From Balaenoptera acutorostrata (taxonomy: Eukaryota; Chordata; Mammalia; Artiodactyla; Balaenopteridae): a DNA stretch of 64,000 nt. Below the pieces are notes generated by a model that searched no databases, was not told the DNA's origin, and worked only from the letters and a program-made list of their open reading frames with translations. The translations under genes and the position numbers were made by a program. The stretch lies in the NCBI RefSeq assembly GCF_949987535.1, contig NC_080075.1, positions 6,866,606 to 6,930,605 on the forward strand, in the 5' to 3' direction. Shown here in pieces: positions 1-11,090 of this stretch. The first letter of the stretch is position 1. Each line of letters starts with the position of its first letter.

Positions 1-352
1 TCCTTCAAGTCTAATACTGGGACCATAACCCCCAATGAATGGGGCTGTGGTGAGGCTTCAATGCACACAGAGCTGGTGCATGGCAGATGCTGGAGAAATG
101 GATGAATATGATTCCTTCCCCATATATCACATGTCTTCCACTTGGCTACAGACGATCTGCAGAGCTAGATGACAAGCTCTTGGAGAACAGGAGCTGTATT
201 TATTCATCTTTCTACACTTCACATCCACCCCTGTACCTGATTCATAGGTGTTGCACAAGAAATACTTTTTGAATGAATGGAGGAAAAAAGGTTCATGAAT
301 CCCAAACTTCCAATCTTCCAAATGTAGACAGTTGATGAACTGTGTTGTTTTT
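1..352. other. No recognised feature
   Basis: Unique-looking mixed-composition DNA. Two overlapping short open frames (61-64 codons) lie here on opposite strands, but neither has a recognisable domain. I see no repeat or RNA gene. Confidence 0.5.
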
Positions 353-464
353 GTTGCTGTTGTTTTTATTTTTGTTTTATTTTCTATTGAAGTAGAGTTA
401 ATTTACAATGTTGTGTTAGTTTCTGGTGTACAGCAAAGTGATTCAGTTATACGTTGCTGTTGTT
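353..464 (-). mobile_element. Very short L1 3' end with 12-bp target-site duplication
   Basis: The body, 365-452, is the reverse complement of the last part of an artiodactyl/whale-type L1 3' end: T-rich start (the A-tail on the other strand), then the antisense of the usual L1 terminus with 'cagcaaagtgattcagttat'. It is flanked by the exact repeat gttgctgttgtt at 353-364 and 453-464. That duplication marks a target-primed insertion, truncated at its 5' side to about 88 bp. It has no coding capacity. Confidence 0.85.
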
Positions 465-599
465 CTTAGCAGATGGGCATATTCCCCTTCAGATTTCTCA
501 TTCAGGCTGTAATTTGAAATTATATGTCACCTTCAAACTGTATAACCCATGCAGTGATGTGAAGTGTCTGCACTAGGGTCTTGGCGTATCTCCATATTT

Positions 600-860
600 A
601 TTGTTTCTGTATCAGTCAGGATGGGTGAGGTTATGTTGCTGTAACAAACTCAAGCACATGGCACATTTACTTCTCACTCAAGCTACATGCCCAGTGACGG
701 TCTGGATGACAGAGCCACCATCAGAGCATGTAGAGGGAAGAGAATGTAGTGAATGGTGCAGTGCCTCTTCCAGCTTCTCTCTCTAAGGGTCATGTGTCAA
801 TTTCCCTCGCATTTGAGTGGTCAACCCCAATTGCATGGCCATATATTCCTTCCTTGAGCC
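600..860. mobile_element. Ancient interspersed repeat, family not assigned
   Basis: The stretch beginning near 'gtatcagtcagg' and running through 'gctgtaacaaac' has the wording of a mammal-wide repeat that recurs in mammalian genomes. I could not name the family by eye. The 61-codon frame at 601-786 lies inside it and is not a gene. Confidence 0.4.
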
Positions 861-1564
861 CAGAAGAAAAAAAACAAACCAGAAACATACGGTGAATGGA
901 AACACAGTTCAGGAAAGCAGAAGCCACAGCTTCAAGATGAAGAAGCACAGAATTTTAGCACAGAATTGGGACTTTTGCAGTCACTGGGAGAGCCGGAGGA
1001 GCAGAGAGCAGGGGATGTCAGCCTGCAGCTCTGCAGCCAGAGCTTCTAGGAGCTCACCTGGGACCTGGTGGGAGTCCCAAGAAACCCTGGGAGCTCCTGC
1101 CAACCGTCTCAGCCGACAGCATTTTCAGAAGCTGCTGCCTACTAGGTCCACTGCCTACACTTTTAGGCGAGTGGTCCTCAGAGGGAAGCTGCTGTGAACC
1201 TCACACCTGCAGGCTGCCCACGTGTCTGCCTGCAGCATCCTCCTGAGAATCGCTTCTTCTTCACCTCCAGTTCCTCTCCTTGGCATTCGCCCCCATCAGC
1301 CCTGGGACTCCAGTTGCCCACAGCGCGATGGGGGGGACCTCTGGGGGACACCAGCAAGGGGGATCCCACCACAACAAGCAGCCTGGCTCAGGAAGCCTCT
1401 CTGTCCCCACAGGCCTAAGATTCCATCCTTCACCCAGAGGCACTCCGCCCACCTCCACACCCCCCTCCCAGCCCAGGTGGCCCCAGCAGCACCTACTAAA
1501 TCAAGCACCAACATAACACCCCAAATGCTCAGAAAAATCTGTCATTGGAAGTACAGCCCTTACA
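861..1564. other. No recognised feature
   Basis: GC-richer unique DNA. Several mutually overlapping frames (64-126 codons) occur on both strands between 817 and 1569. That is expected in stop-poor GC-rich DNA, and none shows a known domain. Confidence 0.45.
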
Positions 1565-1850
1565 AGTAGGCCAGGACCTCTTGCTAAATGCAAACAGGTG
1601 ACTGCCTACTGAAATATAAGATTTAACGAGGAAGCAGAATCTCCAAACCAAGCAGACAACGTGCCCAGAGTACAATCGAATACCACTCATTGTGACATCA
1701 CCCAAGAAGCAGAAGAACCTCCACTTGAGCGAGAAAAGACTGTGAACTAACGCCAACCTCGAGATGAATCAGATGTCGGCATCATCTGACAAGAATTTTA
1801 AAGCAGCCTTCATGAAATGCTTCAACAATCAATTACAAACTCCCTTTAGG
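1565..1850 (+). mobile_element. L1 fragment, 5' region upstream of/into ORF1 (ancient)
   Basis: The text resembles old mammalian L1 5' and early ORF1 sequence, notably the run around 'tctgacaagaattttaaagc' followed by 'cttcaacaatcaattacaaa'. It is diverged and interrupted and cannot encode a protein. The assignment rests on recognition of this L1M landmark only. Confidence 0.55.
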
Positions 1851-2215
1851 TGAGGGTGGGAGGCTCGTCCCGGGCCTTCGTGTTGGACTAACGGAGAGGT
1901 CAGAATCGGCCTCTGTGTGGAGAATGACTTTCACGCCATTTAATTGAAGATAACTGTTTCCCCCCAGCTTGCTCTCTATGCTGTCTCTCTATAAGCAGCT
2001 GGTACACCTCTGCATAGGAACTGTGCCCTTCAGAGGAGCTCGGGGCTGGAGGGGCTTTGCGAGGCCTGCCTCTGCCCCCCTTTCACTCCACAAGGGAGGG
2101 GAAGGGCTCACGTGGACCCACAGATGCTGGGGGGAGCAGGGACTCGCACTGGGGCGCCCTTCCCCACTCAAGGTTCCCCGCGGTCACCGTGCTACCCACC
2201 TTATCATTTTAGCAT
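1851..2215. other. No recognised feature
   Basis: Unique GC-rich DNA with a few spurious short frames on both strands. I see no repeat signature. Confidence 0.4.
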
Positions 2216-2885
2216 GAATGTGGCCAGACACTGTTTATTGCAGAAAACTGAAAACACAGAAAAGCACCAAAAGAAAAGTCCCTTGTAACTCTACTGCCCA
2301 GAGAGAACCATCGATGGTTGTCACACCTATTGCTCTAGTTCTAAAAGCTACATTTTAGCATTTAAATTAGGCTTGTGCTAAATATTCACTTTTGTATCCT
2401 GTTTTAGAAAAATTAATAATATATTTGTGAAAATTTTCTCATGTCATTAACCTCCCACAATATGACTTTCAATGGTAGGAAAACAATTAAAGTAGCTAAT
2501 CCGCAGCAAAAGCCTAATGCATTCCACTTTACCGTGAGGATATAGAGGCACAGAAATGTGAAGTACTTGCCCAGGGTTGCACAGCTGGTCCGTGGCAGGA
2601 GCAGGACGGAGTCTGGGAAGTCTGGCTTCAGGACCCGGGTTCCCGGTCACTCGGCTGCAGCACCTCTTCACCGCCATGTTTAATTGATTTAACTACCAAC
2701 CACTGTTGCTAGTTAGGCTATCATAGTCCTCGTTCTGATTAACGGCACTGATTCTAGCAACCTGTGCAGACACGTTTGTATAAATCTCCGATGATTCCCT
2801 TAGCAAAAATTCCTAGAAGTGCGATGGTCGAATGGACTCTTTGGAAAGCTTTTGTTCTGTGTGTGTGCCAAACTGGATTCCATCC
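2216..2885. mobile_element. Ancient repeat relic, interrupted by a MIR piece
   Basis: Two flanking parts (about 2216-2450 and 2740-2885) read like one old mammalian repeat: an A-rich start, then 'tagcaaaaattcctagaagt' and a 'ccaaact' stretch. Between them, about 2535-2660, lies MIR-like text with 'acttgcccagggttgcacag'. I could not assign the outer family with confidence. Confidence 0.4.
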
Positions 2886-3019
2886 TTGAAAGCAGGGAGT
2901 GCGAGAATGTCCTGGTCACTCACCCTCTGAGCTGAGAAGGCAAAACCTGTCACTTCGACAGCTTCCAAAGTTTACCGAGTGTGTGCTCTCAGGAGCCAAT
3001 TTTAGAAGAAGTCACACCC

Positions 3020-3270
3020 TCATCTTTTCAGCCCACTTTATTCGTTCAACAGACATCTCAGTGCCAGGCACTCAGGATATAAGAACCAAGGGATAAAGGC
3101 CTGTAAACAAATGAGTGTGTACGGCAGTTGAGGGCTTAGGTAGACATTGTTATTCCCATTTTCCAGATGAGCAAACTGAGGCTTGAAGAGCCTAATTTGG
3201 CCAATTGCCCCTGGAAAGAAGCAATATGGGAAACCCCTGAGTTTCCCAAATGGGTCTGAGTCCCACTAGG
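3020..3270. mobile_element. L2/MIR relics
   Basis: At 3030-3130 the words 'attcgttcaacagacat' and 'gtgccaggcactcagga' match L2-type 3' ends. At 3140-3230 'attcccattttccagatgag' plus 'aaactgaggct' is the MIR core signature. Both are ancient mammal-wide relics. Confidence 0.6.
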
Positions 3271-4489
3271 GGCTCTTAACCACTGCCCCTAGTGCCTCCC
3301 AGGGCAGGGGGCACAGTGATGGAAAAAGGGGTGAAGGCCAAGGCAGGGGCAGAAATGAAGAAGTGGGTATCCACGAGGAACTGGCAGGGCAGGCAGAGGG
3401 AGCCATCTAAACAAATATCCAGAGGTCCAGAATGATCTGGCAGGCTCTGGGACTGACATGTGGGTGGAGGGAGGAATGGGGGTAACTCGGAGGGCAGAAT
3501 CAGGGAGTGGGGGGCGGGTGTGGGCCAGGCCACCGGGACCCACTGTGGTCTGGGTCCACTGGACCGCTGTGTAGTCGGGCTACAGACATCACCGAGGCCT
3601 GTTTTTTCTGGGCTACAGCTTGTGAAATTCCACTCCACCACATCTGTGTGTGAACACAGGCGCTGCAGGGAAGTGCAGCTGTGCGGGGTGCATGGACCCA
3701 CTGTGTGGTCCAGGTGAGCAGCTGCCCCGAGCTTCTCCGCCTCTCCTTTCCTTCCTTGTAAGGTGATGTTTCATTCTGAAGTAGGGTGACCGACTCAGCC
3801 TGGTTTCCCTGGGATGCTCTGCTTTTAGCACTAAAAGTCCTGCGTCCTGGGAAACCTCTCAGTTCTGGGCTGTTTTTGTGGGGCAGCCACTTGGGGGCCA
3901 GGGAACAGAGCAGCCAGCTCCGGAGGCCCATGGGGCTGGGTCGGTGCAGTTGTAACCAAGAAGAAAGGGGCTGGTCTCAGGGCAGTCAGATTGGACTGAA
4001 TGGGGCGGGCCGATTCTGAAACTGAAATCTCAGTGTTAAGCTTCCGGGGGCAGGCCTGCGTCTGTCTGTCCTGTGCCGTCTCAGCAGTGATGGCACTGTG
4101 TCAGGGCCAGGAGAGCTGCCCAGCAAATGTGAGGGCCAGACGAGAAAGAGATCGCTGAGTGCCAGCTGACTTCGATTTTGACAGCTGCTTCACCATCTGC
4201 TTGTTGGGTCTCCGTGAGCCCCAGTAAGGGCTTTTCCGTTTTCAGCGGCTGCTGCACACCTCAAGGGACACCCTCCTTGGTCCTGAGTTATAGAAAGGTG
4301 TGATGTGTCTTGCTGGAGATCAAGGGAGTGAAGTAGCAAGTCGACAGAAAAACAAATTTTATGATACAGACATTTTGGGCCAGGAGAAAGCCCACTCTGC
4401 CCTTCGATGTGTCCAGGACCCCTTATGGTAGATGGGAATACACACATTTTGACTTGAATTGAGCTTTGGGAGAGATTCGCAGCATTATT
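3271..4489. other. No recognised feature
   Basis: Unique GC-rich DNA. Frames of 72-143 codons overlap on both strands between 3276 and 4019, but they shadow one another and carry no domain, signal peptide or splice context that I can support. A diverged, unrecognised exon cannot be excluded. Confidence 0.4.
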
Positions 4490-4581
4490 AAAAATGTGTT
4501 AGATAAACAACAAGGATTTACTGTATAGCACAGGGAACTATATTCAATATCTTGGGATAACCTCTAATGGAAAAGAATCTG

Positions 4582-4616
<35 letters not shown>

Positions 4617-4744
4617 AAATCACTTTGCTGTACACCTGAAACTAATACAATATTGTAAATCAACTGTAATTCAATAAAAAATAAATAAATAAAGATAAAG
4701 TAAGTTTCTTGCAGCTAGCAAAAAAAAAAAGAAAAAAAATGTGT
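4490..4744 (+). mobile_element. L1 3' end with internal (AT)n and a second A-tail (possible 3' transduction)
   Basis: Bases 4500-4693 are an L1 3' end in sense orientation. They include 'cactttgctgtacacctgaa' and 'caataaaaaataaataaata', with an (AT)n microsatellite at about 4585-4614. The first A-rich tail is followed by about 26 bp of other sequence (4694-4719, ending gcagctagc) and then a second A-tract (4720-4739). The 10-bp repeat aaaaatgtgt occurs at 4490-4499 and 4735-4744. This layout suggests read-through of the first tail and co-mobilisation of short downstream DNA. The duplication is A-rich, so it is less certain than the others in the window. Confidence 0.7.
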
Positions 4745-5461
4745 GAGGCATGACTGAATCCGGTGTGGCCCTTGGCTGTACCATGTCTGTCCCCACTGAT
4801 GACCCAAGGAAGGAAGAGGAGGATTTAGCAGGACAGCAGTGTTTGTTCCCGGCCCCCGACCCTACCCCCAGCCTTCACATCCCCACTGAGCTGTCTTTTT
4901 GCTCCCTGGTTGAGTCACACAGACCTACAGCACCCCCAAAGCAGCTTTCTTTTCCTTCCTGTGCTCTAGAAACACCGAAGAAGAAAACTTAGCAATGTCT
5001 CTGATAGAAAGATGAGTAGCTTTCCACCCCAGAATGGGGAAGGGGCCAGACTAGCCACGTGGGGCAGCTGCTCAGCGATCAGAAGAAAACAGGGTAGATG
5101 GAAATCTTACTGAACTGTTTTAAACACAGGAGGGATCGATATTTAAAGCTATTTTTGAACGTTCATGTTGTATTGGAAACAAAGCATTAGATTAATTCTT
5201 GCTTCTCCACACACCTATAACGTTAGGGCCTGTGGGCAAATGAACATTCAGACTCCCACACCTGTTTACATACCTGCAGGAATACCTGGGAGAAGCTTGA
5301 CAAAGCGCTGCTCACTTGCTTGGCCAAGGTGAGTGGTAAGGAGCTGTGGGGATGGAAAAGCAGTTAGATTGCCTTTATTTTGCCACACTTGGATTTCCCA
5401 GGAAAGCATGGGCTGGGAGAAAAATGTGAAGGGTTTACTTTATGCACCCTTTTTATAAGCC
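4745..5461. other. No recognised feature
   Basis: Mixed-composition unique DNA. An 80-codon frame at 4750-4992 has no recognisable domain. Nothing else identified. Confidence 0.4.
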
Positions 5462-5624
5462 TGCCTGAGTGGGCTGTTCATAAAAAATTTTTCTTGGATA
5501 GATTTCTAGAGTGCAATTGCTGGGTCTTCAAGTAAATGCATATTTATAAGAAATTGCCAAACTCTTTTCCAAACTTGGTTGTGACGTTTTACACTCCCGC
5601 CAAAATGTATGACGGGTCCATTTG

Positions 5625-6182
5625 TTCCATCCACTGCTGCCTAACAAGTTACTACAAACTTAGAGGCTTAAAACAATGCATTTGTTATCACACAGTTTGT
5701 GCAAGTCAGGAATTTTGGCAGTGTTTACTGTGTCCCTTGTTTTGGGATCTCTCATGAGGCTGCAATTAAGGTGTTGGCAGGCTGGGGCTCATCTGAGGCT
5801 CGACTGGGGAAGGATCCACTTTCAAGCACATGTGGTTGTGGGCAGGATTCATTTCCCTGCGGGCTGTGAGGCTCCCACTCCCTGCTGGATGATGGCTAGT
5901 GGCCACACTCAGTCATTTGCCCCATGAGCATCTTCCCATGGAGGCTTCCTTCATCAAACCCAGCAAAGGAGATGGTCATTAGGGAGAGCTGGCCATCAAG
6001 ATGGAAATCACAATTTTATCTAATGTAAACACAAGAGTGACACCCCATCACCTTTGCCATATTCTATTGGATGTAAGCAAGTCATAGGTCCCATCCACAC
6101 TCAAAGGTAGGGGAGTACACAGGGGCTGAAACACCAGGAAGAGGGGATCATTGGGTACCATCTTTAAGTCTGTCTGCCACAC
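5625..6182. mobile_element. Old interspersed repeat inserted in the L1, class not assigned
   Basis: The L1 text breaks near 5620 and resumes near 6183 with 'cacatccttgccagcacttg', so this about 560-bp block is an insertion. Landmarks such as 'cgactggggaaggatccact', 'gtggttgtgggcaggattca' and 'gccatattctattggatgta' are characteristic of a widespread old mammalian repeat. I recognise the text but cannot name its family safely. The 83-codon frame at 5676-5927 lies within it and is spurious. Confidence 0.6.
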
Positions 6183-6215
6183 TCCACATCCTTGCCAGCA
6201 CTTGGTATCATCAAT

Positions 6216-6468
6216 CTTTTTTATTTTATTTTATTTTATTTATTTATTTATTTATTTATTTGGTTGTACCAGGTCTTAGTTGCGGCACATGGGCTCCTTA
6301 GTTGCAGCTTGCTGGCTTCTTAGTTGCAGCACGTGGGCTCCCTAGTTGTGGCATGCGAACTCTTAGTTGCAGCATGCATGTGGGTCTAATTCCCCGACTA
6401 GGGATTGAACCTGGGGCCCCTGCATTGGGAGCATGGAGTCTTAACCACTGTGCCACCAGGGAAGCCCC
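6216..6468 (-). mobile_element. CHR-type tRNA-derived SINE (older subfamily), minus strand
   Basis: The element starts on the plus strand with a T/(TTTA)-rich tail and ends with 'gccaccagggaagcccc', the antisense of the SINE head. The RNA polymerase III B-box equivalent is visible as 'gggattgaacctggg'. Its body differs from the younger copies, repeating 'ttagttgcagc' several times, so it belongs to another subfamily. Frames of 87 and 153 codons through it (6298-6561 minus, 6302-6763 plus) are not genes. Confidence 0.9.
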
Positions 6469-7255
6469 TAAATGTCTCAATTTTTTATGTAATGTCTCAA
6501 TTTTCCTTTTTATGGTTATTGCTTTCTGTGTCTTTTCTAAGAAACCATTCTCTACTCCCAAGTCAGTAAGATATTCCCCAATATTTTCTTCTAAAAGCCT
6601 TATGATTTTAGCTTTTACATTTAGGTCTGTGATCCATTTTGAGTATTATTATGAGTTTATTTGTTTATGCTGGGAGGAAGGGGTTGAACTTCATTTTTTT
6701 TCTCATTATGAATATCCAGTTGTTATAGACCATATGTTGAAAAGACTCTCTTTTTCCTATTAAATAACCTTGGCCCCTTAGTTAGCAATTAATTGATATG
6801 TGGGTATATAATACTTAGACACTTTTCTGGCTCTATTGGTCAATGTATCTGTTCTTACATTGATACCACATTTGTCTTGATAACTGTAAATTTTATAGTA
6901 CTCTAACTTTCTTATTGTTTTTCAAAATTCTTGGGATAATCTAGATTCTTTGCATTTCTATATAAATTTCAGAATTACCTAACTTTACAAAAGAAGTCTG
7001 TTGATAATTAGGGATTGTATTAAGTCTATAGATCAGTTTGAGGAGAATTGTCTTCTTAATAATAGAGTCTTTTTTCCCGTGAACGTGATATAACTATCCA
7101 TTTATTTAGGTGTTCTTTAATTTCTGTCAGCAGTGCTTTATGGTATACATTGTATATTTCTTTGAAATATTTTGTGTAAATTTATCCCTAACTATGTCTG
7201 AGTTTTGGTGGTACTGTAAATAGTATTATTATTATTTATTTTTAAAGGAGTTCCT

Positions 7256-7261
7256 TTTATT

Positions 7262-7312
<51 letters not shown>

Positions 7313-7582
7313 TTTTTGGCTGTGTTGGGTCTTCGTTTCTGTGCAAGGGCTTTCTCTAGTTGTGGCAAGCGGGGGCCACTCTTCATCGCGGTGCACGGGC
7401 CTCTCACTATCGCAGCCTCTCTTGTCGCGGAGCACAAGTTCCAGATGTGCACAGGCTCAGTAGTTGTGGCTCACGGGCCCAGTTGCTCTGCGGCATGTGG
7501 GATCTCCCCAGACCAGGGCTCGAACCCATGTCCCCTGCACCGGCAGGCAGATTCTCAACCACTGTGCCACCAGGGAAGCCCC
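7256..7582 (-). mobile_element. CHR-type SINE (younger subfamily), minus strand, with (TTTA)n tail
   Basis: A tract of about 60 bp of TTTA repeats is followed by 'ttgggtcttcgtttctgtgc' and ends in 'gccaccagggaagcccc'. This is the full reverse complement of the SINE seen at 16349, 24470 and 39394. Flanks share an imperfect agtattatt..tttttaaa motif, but about 14 bp of extra sequence before the tail leaves the exact duplication unresolved. The 93-97 codon frames here are translations of the SINE. Confidence 0.92.
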
Positions 7583-8604
7583 AAGTATTATTTTTAAATG
7601 TCAATTTCCAATTGTTGCTAGTATATGGAAGTACAATTAATTTTGTTTACTGATTTGTGAATTTTATCTTGTGACCTTGCTAAACTCATTCAGTTCTAAT
7701 AGCTTTTTTGCAGATGCTAAAGATTTTCTTTGTATACAAATATACGGTCTCCAAATAACGACAGTTGAACTTCTTCCTTTCCAATCTGTGTGCCTTTTAT
7801 ATCTTTTTTTCTTGGCCTTATCACACCGGCTTTGATCTCCGGTGTGATGTTGAATAAAAGCCGTAAACATGGACACGCTGCCTTATTCCTAAACTTAGGG
7901 GGCAGCGTACCCTTTATTCATCACCTCTCTTACGATGATGTTAGTTGTAGGTTTCTCATAGATGCCTTTTATTAGGTTTAGGACATTCTCTTCTATCCCT
8001 AGTTTGCTGAGAGTTTTTTTTCACAAGTTGGTTTTAAATTTTGTCAAATGATTTTCCTGAACCTATTGGTTTTTCATTATTATTTAGTTTGCTAGTATGG
8101 TGAGTCACATTGATGAATTTTCCAATGTTAAGTGAAACTTGCATTCCTGGGATAAAACCCAGTTGGTCATGATGTGTTATTATTTTTACATATAGTTGGA
8201 ATTGATTTCCTAAAATTCTTTAAGGATTTTTGAATTTATGTTCATGAGTGATGTTTGTCTGTAATTTTCTTTTCTTGTAATGTATTTGCCTATTGGTTTT
8301 GGTATCAGGATAATGCTGGCCCCATGAAATAAGCTGGGAAGTGTTCCCTTCTCTAATTTCTGAAAGAATTTGAATAGGATTGGTGTATTCCTTCCTTAAA
8401 TGTTTCAGAAAATTTGTCAGGGAAGTCATCTATGTCTATAATTTTCTTTGTGAGAATGTTATAATTATGAATTCAATTTCTTAAATACACATCCAATTCT
8501 TCAGTTGTTTATTTCTTTTTGAGACAGTTTTAGTATTTGATGTTTTTCAAGGAATTTGTTCATTTTATCCTTATTGTTGGATTTACTGGCATAAAATCAC
8601 TCAT

Positions 8605-8760
8605 ATATATCTTTTTTTAAGTGGCTTTTTGAGCTATAATTAACATGAAGTAAACTGTGCACATATCAGTGTACAATCTGATCAGTTTTGACATATGTAT
8701 AGCCCTGTGAAATCAATTTAGGGTTAGCTTTTGCACACTATGTAGGCAAGACCCTTTGAG
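8605..8760 (-). mobile_element. L1M-type 3' terminal fragment
   Basis: The text 'tttttgagctataattaaca' and 'cagttttgacatatgtatag' followed by 'ccctgtgaaatca' matches an L1M 3' end in antisense. It is a diverged copy of the segment also found at 34180-34475. Confidence 0.55.
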
Positions 8761-9584
8761 TATTCTATCCAAAGCCCTCTCAACTATGAGGTTTTCCTGT
8801 CTGGTGAGCAGACGCTATTCCTGGTTTTGTATCAGCTCCAGATAATGCTTCCCCTCATCTTTTCGGGTGGCTCTTTCCCCAGGCTTACACATTTTCGCAG
8901 ATCAGTGCACTGCTTACTAACTGATGGGGAGTGCTGTCCTTCTCCGGAGTCTCTCTCTTTCCTCTGGCATCTGCCCTGTAATCCGCAGCCACTTTCATCT
9001 CCTTGGACCACTAGCTCTGTCTCCTCCACTCGGGGAGCCCACCAGCCTCCACCTGAGTTCCCCATCCCTGCAGCAGGGCCTGTAGATGAGGCAATTACAG
9101 GGCTCACCTCATTCATTTCCTGTCCTTCAGGGCTCCCTATCCTCTGTTGTCTGATGTCCAATGCTTGAAAACCATTGTTTCACGTATTTTGTTCATATGT
9201 TGTTTCATGCAGGAGGGTATGTCCAGTGCAGTGTTTCATGGGCTTTGAATCTCTGTTATGAGGTACAAACATCTTTAGTATGTTTAAGTCTTCTCTAATA
9301 TCATAAAGATTAAGTAAAATGATCCATTTATCATTTTGAAAGGGTCCTCTTTATCTCTGGTTATGTGCCTTGTTCACAAATCTGCTTTGTCTGACGTTCA
9401 TAGAACCATTCCAGCTTTCTTACGGTTAGTATTTACATGGTAAATCTTCTTCTATCTTTTAACTTTTGACCCTACCCCACCCTCATATATATGTGTTTGT
9501 GTGTGTATATTTTCTTCTGGAAGATGGCTTTTTAAAAAAAATTCAGTCTCATAATCTTTGCTTTTAACTGGAGTATTTAGACCA

Positions 9585-9785
9585 GCCTTTTCCGACAGAG
9601 CTTTCTGTGATGATGGAAATGTTATAAATGATCTGTCCAATAGGCTAGCCACTAACTAGGTGGCTATTAAGCACTTGAAATATTGATAGTGTGAATGAAG
9701 AACTAAATTGTTCATTTTATTAAAATTTTAATTAATTTAAAGAGTCCCATGTGGCTAGTGGTTAGTGTATTGACAGCACAGGTTT
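9585..9785. mobile_element. Non-autonomous hAT-Charlie-type DNA transposon relic
   Basis: The block runs from 'gagctttctgtgatgatgga' through 'taggctagccactaactagg' to the inverted counterpart 'catgtggctagtggttagtg'. This is the layout of a MER-type non-autonomous hAT element with palindromic 'agccac..gtggct' words. It interrupts the L1. Exact subfamily not assigned. Confidence 0.6.
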
Positions 9786-10038
9786 AGGTCATTCACATTT
9801 AATGTAATTATTGATATGGTTGGGTTTAAGTTTATCATCTTACTTGTTTTCTATTTTTAAACAATATTTTCCACCTCTTCTTTGTTTCTTTTTTTCTCCT
9901 TTCCTCCTTTCCTCGTTATTTTGTATTGAATATATTTTATTCTTCTTTTTTTTTATCTCCACCATTGGCTTATTAGCGATATCTTTTGTTTTAGGGTGTG
10001 TGTGTTTGTGTGTTTTAGAGTTTATCATATTCATCTTT

Positions 10039-10196
10039 AATAATAAAAGCCTACTTGGGACTTCCCTGGCAGTCCAGTGGTTAAGACTCCGTGCTTCCAC
10101 TGCAGGGGGCATGGGTTCAATCCCTGGTTGGAAAACTAAGATCCCACATGCCACGTGGTGTGGCAAAAAATAATAATAATAATAATAAAAGCCTAC
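10039..10196 (+). mobile_element. Short CHR-type SINE with 16-bp target-site duplication
   Basis: The body, 10055-10180, starts 'gggacttccctggcagtcc', has a B-box 'gggttcaatccctgg' and ends in an (AAT)n tail. The exact repeat aataataaaagcctac flanks it at 10039-10054 and 10181-10196. Only the tRNA-related part plus a short tail is present. The insertion is nested in the minus-strand L1 and so is younger than it. Confidence 0.92.
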
Positions 10197-11090
10197 CTTT
10201 AAATGATATTTCTTACATATAAGAACCTTACAAATATACTTCCATCTCCCCTCCCATCTTTTGTGCTATTGTCATGCATTTTATTTCTATACTATAAACC
10301 CCACAATATATTCTTATTATTTTTGCTTTAAACAGCAAATTATCTTTTAAGGAGTATTTTTTAACTAAAAAAATTTTCATACTTACACACGTTTAAAATA
10401 CCTGTTGCTTTTTATTTCGTTGTATAAATACAAGTTTCCATTAGGTTTCATTTTCCTTCACCTTGAAGAACTGTATTTACCACTTTTCACGGTACAAGTC
10501 TGCTGATAAAGAGTATCTTAGCTTTTGTTTGTCTGAAAAGTCTCCATTTTTCTTTATTTAAAAGATATTTACTGGGCACATAATTCTAGGTTGATCCTTT
10601 TCTTTGTTTTAGTATGTTAAATATTTTGTTCCACTCTCTTCTGTTTTTTCCATTTCTTCCTAAAAATCTAGTCACTCTCATCTTTGTTTTTTTTGTATTT
10701 AAAATGTCTTTTTTTGCCTGGATTCTTTTAAGATGATCTCTTCATGACTGGGATTCAGGAATTTGATTGTGGTGTGATTTCGTATGGTTTTCTTTGTGTT
10801 CATCCTCCTTCAGTTTTGTAGCTATTCATGGATTTCTGGGTTTATAGTTTTTATAAAATTTGAAAATATTATTTCTTCATTTTTTTTTTTTCTTTTTCCT
10901 CTTTCCCTCTTTTTGGGGATTCCAACTGCATGTATGTTCGACTTCCTGATTTATCCCAGAAGTCACTGATGACTTTAGAAGTTAACTTTTAAAAGTTTTT
11001 TCCCTCTCTGATATACATTTTGGGATAGTTTATTTTGCTATGCATTCATCTTCAGGTTCATATATTTTCTTCTCCGGTGTCTAGTCCACT

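Larger units (their letters stand above)
5462..11090 (-). mobile_element. Long ancient L1, minus strand, decayed and multiply interrupted
   Basis: Reading the minus strand from 11090 down to 5462 gives successive parts of an old mammalian L1 ending in ORF2. Antisense landmarks on the plus strand include the near-terminal ORF2 text around 5510-5600, 'ggtctgtgatccattttgag' near 6630, 'attcctgggataaaacccag' near 8140, 'ggtatcaggataatgctggc' near 8305, and 'ctctttatctctggttatgt' near 9350. The outermost part, 10300-11090, also reads as antisense L1. ORF2 would encode endonuclease and reverse transcriptase, but stops and gaps abolish it. SINEs, an LTR-like repeat, an L1M tail and a hAT relic interrupt it; these are listed separately. 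Non-L1 pieces near 8760-9170 may be hidden inside. Confidence 0.8.

Noticed and set aside
7316..7597. Recurring MAVLGLRFCxRAFSSCG-like peptides at 7316, 16611, 24734 and elsewhere
   Set aside because: The repeats are translations of CHR SINE copies, not a gene family.
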